In this document: piece by piece, positions 13,449-13,681 of the stretch
Layout: each line of letters begins with the position of its first letter
Numbering within the stretch: position 1 is the stretch's first letter
NCBI GenBank assembly: GCA_002298075.1
Contig: DBLW01000039.1
Span: 1 to 13,681, forward strand
Reading direction: 5' to 3'
Source: Bacteroidales bacterium UBA714
Lineage (GTDB): Bacteria > Bacteroidota > Bacteroidia > Bacteroidales > UBA932
DNA length: 13,681 nucleotides
Program-made: the position numbers and the translations under genes
The notes under the pieces: generated by a model
The model's input: only the letters and a program-made list of their open reading frames with translations
Told to the model about the DNA's origin: nothing
The model's database searches: none

Positions 13449-13681
13449 ATGGCAGGATTCTTCGGAAAATACAGCGCAAAGATTGATGACAAAGGGAGAG
13501 TTGTTATTCCCTCTGCCATCAAAAACGCCGTGCCGGAAGACCAGCAGGAATTTGTCATAAGGAAAGACATGTACTCCAATTGCCTTGAAATGTACACAAG
13601 GCAGGAATGGGCAATCATGTCGCAGGCTGTAAGGTCCAAACTTGACCTTGCATTTGACGAAGACCATATAAGATACTGGAG
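13449..13681 (+). CDS. mraZ: Transcriptional regulator MraZ, partial (5' end)
   Basis: This is the first 77 residues of MraZ, cut off by the window end. MraZ is a ring-forming protein with two AbrB-like DNA-binding halves that controls its own operon, usually the first gene of the dcw cell division and wall cluster. The first half is visible: MAGFFGKYSAKIDDKGRVVI at 1-20, with the DKGR AbrB signature at 14-17, then PSAIKNAV, and MYSNCLEMYTRQEW (41-54), which matches the family's CL..Y...EW pattern. The ATG follows a short A/T-rich leader with no Shine-Dalgarno sequence. The M23 gene diverges from it, and the four TGGAA repeats lie 40-75 bases upstream. rsmH (mraW) would be expected next. Confidence 0.93.
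   Translation, partial: MAGFFGKYSAKIDDKGRVVIPSAIKNAVPEDQQEFVIRKDMYSNCLEMYTRQEWAIMSQAVRSKLDLAFDEDHIRYW

Noticed and set aside
12821..13486. Open frame of about 221 codons on the + strand over the M23 start and mraZ promoter
   Set aside because: It is basic and low in recognisable motifs, runs across the M23 coding region and into the mraZ start in another frame, so it is a shadow.

Overview
The window looks like chromosomal core sequence from a member of the Bacteroidales (phylum Bacteroidota). Four things point that way. Several intergenic regions carry the Bacteroidota sigma-ABfr type -7 box TAnnTTTG, some with a TTG/TTTG about 19-20 bases upstream. Most start codons follow A/T-rich leaders without a Shine-Dalgarno sequence. 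The ExbB protein has a cleavable signal peptide and sits in an ExbB / small membrane protein / ExbD / ExbD operon. The DprA, TatD, type I asparaginase and AsnRS sequences read like Bacteroidota versions. I cannot assign a genus from sequence alone. No rRNA, tRNA, CRISPR array, insertion sequence or phage gene was seen, and no gene-free stretch exceeds about 220 bases.

Layout, left to right on the + strand: a Nudix hydrolase (51-662); queA (742-1791) and a strong intrinsic terminator (1885-1921); dprA (1940-3109) with a perfect 11-bp dyad just inside the gene; tatD (3266-4036) overlapping ansA (4033-5088) by ATGA; an exb operon of exbB, a four-helix membrane protein and two exbD genes (5221-7513), closed by a second intrinsic terminator; an alkaline phosphatase lipoprotein (7657-8862) followed 13 bases later by asnS (8876-10270); then udk (10352-10975) and a TonB-like gene (10978-11706) almost abutting it. 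On the - strand, an M23 peptidase lipoprotein (11928-13250) converges on the TonB-like gene. It diverges from mraZ (13449 to the window end), which normally opens the division and cell-wall (dcw) cluster.

Functionally, the exb operon and the TonB-like protein form a plausible Ton energy-coupling set: ExbB/ExbD use the proton gradient and TonB passes force to outer-membrane transporters. The M23 peptidase next to mraZ fits a cell-envelope and division neighbourhood. The rest are housekeeping genes: queuosine tRNA modification, ssDNA/RecA loading, nuclease, asparagine catabolism, asparaginyl-tRNA charging and pyrimidine salvage.

No clearly new multi-gene system is visible. The most interesting signals are regulatory or structural: four TGGAA repeats at an exact 10-base period over the mraZ promoter; perfect 11- and 13-bp inverted repeats just inside dprA and the TonB-like gene; two strand-specific hairpins between the convergent genes; and a perfect Shine-Dalgarno sequence before the second exbD in a lineage that rarely uses one. 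Two enzymes also show unusual active-site residues (M23 HxD, alkaline phosphatase Cys-Ser).
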